From Conchiformibius kuhniae DSM 17694 (GTDB taxonomy: Bacteria; Pseudomonadota; Gammaproteobacteria; Burkholderiales; Neisseriaceae): a stretch of 64,000 nt of DNA. Positions 59,955 to 64,000 of this stretch are shown here, piece after piece (the first letter of the stretch is position 1; every line of letters begins with the position of its first letter). Both the position numbers and the translations under genes were made by a program. The notes beneath the pieces are model-generated. The model saw nothing but the letters and a program-made list of their open reading frames with translations. It had not been told where the DNA came from and did not search any database. Location of the stretch: assembly GCF_000428785.1 (NCBI RefSeq), contig NZ_AUAP01000010.1:40427-104426 (forward strand), in the 5' to 3' direction.

Positions 59955-60710
59955 ATGAAGCTCTACTTCGATTATCCGCTCTCCGAACGCGTACGCAATT
60001 TCATCCGTCTCGGTCAATTGGCACAACGCTTCCACGAAACGCTCGAATCAGACGACAAATGGCTGCACCACATTGCCGTTTGCACCCTGTTTGAATTGAG
60101 CGAATGCGCCTCCCGTGCCGATTTGAAACGCGATTTGCTGCACGACTTGGAGCGCCAGCGCATTCAGCAAAACGCTTCTGCCGAGCCCGACCAAGCCCAT
60201 TTGGACAAACTCAACCGCGCCATCGCCGAGCTTCAGGCAGCCAACCGCCAATCGGCACAATCGTTGCGCGAAAACGAATGGCTGACCGCGTTCAAACACA
60301 AGCTGAACATTCCGGGCAGCACCACCGCAGTCGAGTTGCCCAGCTACCATTATTGGCTGCACCAAGATGCCGAAGCGCACCGCCGCTATTTGGAAAAATG
60401 GTCGTCCGCCACCTTGCCCGTGCAACAGGCAGTGGAGTTGGTGTTGGCGCATTTGTACCGGCACACCCACACGCTCGAATGCGAGGCCAAAAACGGCGTG
60501 TACCAGCACGGCGGGCTGGTGCAAAGCACCCATCTGCTGCGCATCGGCGTGGCACGCGAACACGAAGTGGTGCCGGAGGTGTCTGCCAACAAGTATTTCA
60601 CCAACATCGGTTTTTTGCAGGCAAATCAGGAAAGCACGCGCAGCAAGCGCAGTGAAAAGGATTTTTCGTTTGAATTGATTTTGTGCGGTATGGAAGCGGC
60701 ACAGGCTTGA
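59955..60710 (+). CDS. zapD: Cell division protein ZapD
   Basis: Crosslinks FtsZ filaments at the division ring. The 251-residue protein begins MKLYFDYPLSERVRNFIRLG, the family mark (formerly YacF, DUF1342). The all-helical part contains LFELSECASRADLKRDLLHD and the C-terminal beta domain contains ANKYFTNIGFLQANQES. AAGGA lies six bases before the ATG. The 112-base spacer after coaE resembles the sequence before ksgA (GGGGCTTCAAACCGACAAGG). yacG does not follow; an intrinsic terminator does. Confidence 0.95.
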   Translation: MKLYFDYPLSERVRNFIRLGQLAQRFHETLESDDKWLHHIAVCTLFELSECASRADLKRDLLHDLERQRIQQNASAEPDQAHLDKLNRAIAELQAANRQSAQSLRENEWLTAFKHKLNIPGSTTAVELPSYHYWLHQDAEAHRRYLEKWSSATLPVQQAVELVLAHLYRHTHTLECEAKNGVYQHGGLVQSTHLLRIGVAREHEVVPEVSANKYFTNIGFLQANQESTRSKRSEKDFSFELILCGMEAAQA

Positions 60711-60718
60711 AAAACAAC

Positions 60719-60752
60719 AACGCGCAAGGAAAATTACCTTGCGCGTGTTTTT
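60719..60752 (+). terminator. Intrinsic terminator after zapD
   Basis: CGCGCAAGG and CCTTGCGCG form a perfect nine-base stem with a seven-base loop, followed by TGTTTTTTG. It closes the pilF-to-zapD run of genes. Confidence 0.9.
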
Positions 60753-60760
60753 TGCGGTCG

Positions 60761-60778
60761 ATTTGATGACGCGCCCCA
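60761..60778. repeat. Terminal remnant of the dRS3-containing element
   Basis: ATTTGATGACGCGCCCC matches only the right terminus of the copies near 45121 and 49193, immediately after the zapD terminator. No dRS3 palindrome accompanies it. Confidence 0.55.
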
Positions 60779-60786
60779 AGCACACA

Positions 60787-61221
60787 TCAGCGTTTCAGGC
60801 TGTTGTGCCAGCGTTGGAAAGCGGTTTGAAACACGCGGTTGAGCTTGTGCTGGTGTTCGGGGCTGTCGGCGGTTTGGTAAAACGCTGCCGTTCCGTCCAA
60901 ATCCAGCGTATGAAAATAATCGTGGATAAAGTGTCCGTAGCCTTCGTCTTCATCGGCATAGTAGTATTCGGTGAAGCGTCTGCCCAAGTCGTTGAAGCAG
61001 GTTTTGTCGATGCCGCCGTTCAGTTGGGTCAGCACAAAGGTCGCTCCCGAAATTTTGCCCTGCCGCAACAGGGAAAAATTGGGCAGGGAAGCGGCGGCGG
61101 TGCTGTGCAGCCCTTGCGACACCGCCCATGCGAAATAATAGCCGATGTGGTGGGCAGCGTGTTGCGGCGGCGTGCCGGCGGGCAGGTCGGCAAGATGGAA
61201 GCTGATGTGGTCGTAGTGCAT
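60787..61221 (-). CDS. Hypothetical protein, DUF7832-like
   Basis: The 144-residue protein, probably cytosolic, begins HYDHISFHLADLPAG and continues AAHHIGYYFAWAVSQGL, the 'YD--S-H-----P----A-THIG-F--W' pattern of DUF7832-type proteins. A YYYADEDEGYGHFIHDYF stretch is rich in aromatic and acidic residues. No catalytic motif is apparent. It is convergent with zapD and is followed upstream by the YheT-type hydrolase gene on the same strand. Confidence 0.65.
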   Translation of the reverse strand: MHYDHISFHLADLPAGTPPQHAAHHIGYYFAWAVSQGLHSTAAASLPNFSLLRQGKISGATFVLTQLNGGIDKTCFNDLGRRFTEYYYADEDEGYGHFIHDYFHTLDLDGTAAFYQTADSPEHQHKLNRVFQTAFQRWHNSLKR

Positions 61222-61253
61222 GATTGCCCAAATACAGGAAACAATAAGGTGGA

Positions 61254-62210
61254 TTATACTGCCGAAGCCCGCGCCGCTTCAAAAAACCGCAGCACCGTTT
61301 CCGGCAGCCAGCGCAAATGTCCGCGCCCTTCGCCCGAGACGAAACCGCAATGCCCGCCGTTTTCCGGCTGGAGCAAATGCACTTGCGCGGACACATCGGC
61401 GGCGGTCGGCAGAAATTCGGCGGGTAGGAAGGGGTCGTTTTGCGCGTTCACAATCAAAGTGGGGCGGGCGATGTGCGGCAGATACGGCTTGGCGGCGCAA
61501 CGGGCGTAATAATCCTGCTCATCGGCAAAACCGTGCATCGGCGCGGTGTAGGCGCGGTCAAATTCGCCCAGCGAGCGGCAGCGTTGCGGCGGCTGCGGCA
61601 CTTTGCGGCGCAGCGTGTGCAGAAAATACGGCGCATACAGCAAGCGCGACAAGCCGCGTTCCAAAGCGGCGGCGGCGTTGGGCAAATCAAGCGGCGCGGA
61701 AACGACTGCTGCCGCGTGCGGCACGGCATTTTCACCCTGCTCGCCCAAATACTTCGCCAAAGCGTTGCCGCCCAGCGACACCCCCACCGCATACAGGCGC
61801 GGATAACGGTGCTGCAACACCGCCAGCATGTGCGCGATTTCGCGGGTGTCGCCGCTATGATAGGTGCGCCGCGCGCGCACGCCGCCGCAACTGCGAAAAT
61901 GCGCCACCACGCCGTGCCAGCCGTGCGCGGCCACCGCGTGCATCAGCGCGGCGGCGTAATGGCTGCGGCTGCTGCCCTCCAAACCGTGAAACAAGACCAC
62001 CAACGGCGCATCGTCTTGCTTGGCATCAACAAAATCATAAGCAGCCAAATCTTCGCCGTAGCTGTCGGCGATGAGTTCGCGGCGGTAGGCGGGCAGGGGC
62101 GGTTGCAGGGCTTTGGCATAAAGCGTTTGCGCATGACCGCCGCACAGCCAGCGCGGCGACACAAACGGCGGCGCGACAAACGCCCCGCCCTGCCCCGCCA
62201 CCGCCGTCAA
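61254..62210 (-). CDS. Alpha/beta-hydrolase of the YheT family
   Basis: Putative esterase of about 318 residues. The family start FVSPRWLCGGHAQTLYA is followed by LVVLFHGLEGSSRSHYA (oxyanion region), AHFRSCGGVRARRTYHSGDT and the nucleophile elbow AVGVSLGGNALAKYLGE. The catalytic Asp is probably in NAQNDPFLPAE and His in NGGHCGFV. I placed the start at a TTG whose bases overlap the preceding stop (TTGA), eight bases after AGGAG; an in-frame ATG 12 codons upstream would overlap the DUF2750 gene by 40 bases. Confidence 0.87.
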   Translation of the reverse strand: MTAVAGQGGAFVAPPFVSPRWLCGGHAQTLYAKALQPPLPAYRRELIADSYGEDLAAYDFVDAKQDDAPLVVLFHGLEGSSRSHYAAALMHAVAAHGWHGVVAHFRSCGGVRARRTYHSGDTREIAHMLAVLQHRYPRLYAVGVSLGGNALAKYLGEQGENAVPHAAAVVSAPLDLPNAAAALERGLSRLLYAPYFLHTLRRKVPQPPQRCRSLGEFDRAYTAPMHGFADEQDYYARCAAKPYLPHIARPTLIVNAQNDPFLPAEFLPTAADVSAQVHLLQPENGGHCGFVSGEGRGHLRWLPETVLRFFEAARASAV

Positions 62211-62686
62211 TGCAGCTTCTCCTGACACGCCATAATCCGCTCCCATTCCAAACGGTAGCCCTGCAACTCATCGTATTCGGGAAAATCATCGCGCCCCGCA
62301 AACGTCAGCTCGTCCAACAAATCGCCCAACAACTCAATCGGCTCGATTTCCGTACCGTACAGATTCGGGTCGAAGGCAATCCCCGCCAACACTTGGTCTT
62401 GGTCCATATCAATCAGAATATCGTACATAAAATCCACCAAACCGATGGACACAATCCGGTAATCCTGCCACTCCTCGCAACGGCAATCCGCCGCATTTTC
62501 CGAGCTGTGCCAAAAGCAATACACCGCTTCGGGTTCGCCAAAACGGTTTTCATACACTTCAGACGGACACTCGGCAAAATAGTCCTCACCGTCTTGCAGG
62601 GTGTACACGGTTTGGGTGGCCACCACCGTGCGGACAAATTCCGCATAAGCGGGGTCGGAGTTGGGGGGAGTCATGTAGTTCATCAT
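62207..62686 (-). CDS. DUF2750-family protein
   Basis: About 159 residues, acidic, no signal or membrane segment. The segment FVRTVVATQTVYTLQDGEDY and the following CFWHSSENAADC match the DUF2750 layout, with IVSIGLVDFMYDIL later. Function unknown. The start is uncertain: ATG codons at four nearby positions and a GTG seven codons earlier are possible, none with a clear ribosome-binding site. It overlaps the YheT-type gene by four bases and is downstream of darP. Confidence 0.75.
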   Translation of the reverse strand: MMNYMTPPNSDPAYAEFVRTVVATQTVYTLQDGEDYFAECPSEVYENRFGEPEAVYCFWHSSENAADCRCEEWQDYRIVSIGLVDFMYDILIDMDQDQVLAGIAFDPNLYGTEIEPIELLGDLLDELTFAGRDDFPEYDELQGYRLEWERIMACQEKLH

Positions 62687-62751
62687 TTCAAGGTACTTCT
62701 TTTTCACGGGCAGACAATGCGGCGCATTGCCTGATGATTATGATTATATGG

Positions 62752-63276
62752 TTATTCGGGATTTTCGTGGTCGGATTCGGCGGCGGGCGCGGGCTGCTGC
62801 GCCATCGTTTCTTTCAACGCACGGTACAGGGCGCGAAAATGCTTGGGCGGTTTGTTTTGTGCCTGCTCCTTGCGGGCGTTGCGAATCAGCGTGTGCAGTT
62901 GTGCCGCATCGGCGGCGGGGTGTTCGGCGACAAATTCGGTCAATGCCCCGTCTTCCGCCAGCAAACGGCTGCGGACGTGTTCGACACGCTGCAAAAACGC
63001 ATTGTGCGCCTGATTTTCGCCCTTGAGCGTGTCCAAAAACGCCTGTATCGGCGCGGGGTCGGTGTCGCGCATCAGCCTGCCGATGTATTGTGCCTGACGT
63101 TTGCGCGCGCCGTTGGCGGAAATGCTGCGGTAGTCGCGCACCGCCTGATACAAATCTTCAGACAAACCTATTTTTTTCAATGTATTGTCGGATAGTTCCG
63201 TCAGTGCCATGCCCAATTGCTGCAAATGGTGCATGTGTTTTTTGACGGCGGTTTTGCTGGGGGCGTGTTCGTTCAT
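62752..63276 (-). CDS. darP: Ribosome-associated protein DarP (YjgA)
   Basis: Acts in late assembly of the 50S ribosomal subunit. The 174-residue helical protein shows KKHMHHLQQLGMALTELSDN, IGLSEDLYQAVRDYR and RKRQAQYIGRLMRD, all family marks. The start was set at MNEHAPSKTAV, as upstream codons in the open frame look non-coding. It ends with an Ala/Glu-rich tail. Confidence 0.93.
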   Translation of the reverse strand: MNEHAPSKTAVKKHMHHLQQLGMALTELSDNTLKKIGLSEDLYQAVRDYRSISANGARKRQAQYIGRLMRDTDPAPIQAFLDTLKGENQAHNAFLQRVEHVRSRLLAEDGALTEFVAEHPAADAAQLHTLIRNARKEQAQNKPPKHFRALYRALKETMAQQPAPAAESDHENPE

Positions 63277-63358
63277 GGTTTCGTTTCTTTGCGAGTGAAG
63301 CGGGGTGCGGGCGGAACGTTTGCGGAACGGACGGCGGCGGGAGGTGGCGGTACGTTCT

Positions 63359-63841
63359 TCAAGGTTTGCCGGCAACGGGGGCGCGTTGTTGGAGTTGGGG
63401 GGACAGCACCAGTTCGCGTTTGAGCGGAAGCGGGAAAATGTCTTGGTTTTTCAGTGCGAAAAACCAGTAGGCGCGTTGGTGTTTGCGGTAGGGGTGGCGG
63501 GTGCGGCAAAAGGCGAAGGCAAGATTGTTGATGCAGTGGAAGGTGTGTCGCCGCCAGTCGGGGGAAAGGCGCGCTTTCCAACGGGTGATGTCGTGCAGTT
63601 GGGAAACCTGCAGGCGGCAGCGTCCGTCTGCGCGGCAAACGGGCTGCCAGTTTTCGTGTTCTTTGCGTCCGTCCATCATCCATTGTCCGCCGGTGCGGAA
63701 AAAGCGCATTTGGACGGCGGTGGGTTCGTGGTGGATGTCCAGCACGGTGTAGCTGCCCTCATCGCGGCTGTCGGGCGGGGCGGCGTGGGCGGCGGCGGCA
63801 AAACCCAGCGCGGCGCACAATAGGGCGGATAGGCGTTTCAT
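63359..63841 (-). CDS. Hypothetical secreted protein
   Basis: I do not recognise the family. The 160-residue product begins with a signal peptide (KRLSALLCAALGFAAAAHAA), so it should be periplasmic. The mature part has TVLDIHHEPTAVQMRFFRTG, WMMDGRKEHENWQPVC and CRLQVSQLHDITRWK, with four or more cysteines that could pair. The start is at the ATG of the signal peptide; the longer open frame runs through a tandem repeat. The repeat lies about 65 bases upstream, where the promoter should be. Confidence 0.75.
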   Translation of the reverse strand: MKRLSALLCAALGFAAAAHAAPPDSRDEGSYTVLDIHHEPTAVQMRFFRTGGQWMMDGRKEHENWQPVCRADGRCRLQVSQLHDITRWKARLSPDWRRHTFHCINNLAFAFCRTRHPYRKHQRAYWFFALKNQDIFPLPLKRELVLSPQLQQRAPVAGKP

Positions 63842-63906
63842 GTTATCGGTTTCGGATAGGAAAAACCCGCCGTCAGGCAGCGGGTCGGAATGGGGTGTGG
63901 TTGCAG

Positions 63907-64000
63907 ATGCAACAATTTTGATGCAACAATTTTGATGCAACAATTTTGATGCAACAATTTTGATGCAACAATTTTGATGCAACAATTTTGATGCAACAAT
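63907..64000. repeat. 14-bp tandem repeat running off the window end
   Basis: Six perfect copies of ATGCAACAATTTTG and ten bases of a seventh reach base 64000. The copies are identical, so the array is young or actively homogenised. It lies upstream of the secreted-protein gene on the minus strand. Confidence 0.95.

Noticed and set aside
1..64000. tRNA, rRNA or known riboswitch genes
   Set aside because: I saw no cloverleaf, rRNA segment or riboswitch core when reading; a tRNAscan or Rfam search would settle it.

Overview
The window looks like the chromosome of a Gram-negative betaproteobacterium of the family Neisseriaceae. It carries many copies of the DNA uptake sequence AGGCTGCCTGAA. From memory this is the dialect described for Simonsiella and close relatives, as opposed to the Neisseria or Kingella dialects. 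It also has dRS3-like and Correia-like repeats, a class 4 outer-membrane protein (RmpM) and the Neisseria-type pilF-pilG-pilD-coaE-zapD arrangement. The genus is an inference. I found no rRNA, tRNA, CRISPR array, prophage or complete insertion sequence.

Layout. (1) 1-4.98 kb is housekeeping: the end of penicillin-binding protein 1A, tig-clpP, rlmJ and fbp. (2) 4.98-26.7 kb is a surface-glycan locus read almost entirely on the minus strand, in two parts. The left part (4.98-13.06 kb) is visibly AT-rich and looks acquired. It encodes a small initiating phosphosugar transferase, UDP-GlcNAc 2-epimerase, glycosyltransferases, a polymerase-like membrane protein, a CDP-glycerol glycerophosphotransferase-like protein and TagD, which together suggest a glycerol-phosphate-containing polymer. 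The right part (13.06-26.7 kb) has normal composition. It holds a flippase, three glycosyltransferases and a full set of pseudaminic acid enzymes (PseB, PseC, a PseG-PseH fusion, PseF, PseI), interrupted by unrelated small genes, a frameshifted gene and repeats. (3) 26.8-31 kb holds two YbjQ-family proteins, an M48 peptidase, a flotillin and a spermidine-synthase-like protein. (4) 31-36.3 kb holds panB, an Asp/Glu racemase-family gene, rmpM, cysB and a YihY/BrkB membrane protein. (5) 36.7-39.7 kb holds two glycosyltransferases and gmhB, probably for lipooligosaccharide. (6) 39.9-45 kb holds ksgA, an orphan amino-acid ABC ATPase, hemC, and efeO and efeB for iron acquisition. (7) 45.4-49.2 kb is one large RTX metalloprotease with three N-terminal repeats. 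(8) 49.6-60.7 kb holds gdhA, uma2-hisB-hisC, aroE-mtgA, the pilus assembly genes, coaE and zapD. (9) 60.8-64 kb holds small conserved genes including darP and ends in a 14-bp tandem repeat that runs off the window.

The genes of region 2 most simply work as one Wzx/Wzy-type pathway. CMP-pseudaminic acid, CDP-glycerol and UDP-ManNAc would be made in the cytoplasm, assembled on an undecaprenyl carrier, flipped and polymerised. No export or chain-length genes (wza, wzc, ctr or kps) lie in the window, so the final product could be capsule, O-antigen-like glycan or a protein-linked glycan.

Repeats shape the window. At least six genes take their last codons and stop from an uptake sequence (ending in QAA). 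Seven copies or partial copies of a 160-195-bp element built around paired dRS3-like palindromes fill the larger intergenic gaps, and one of them contains a nested 108-bp Correia-like element.
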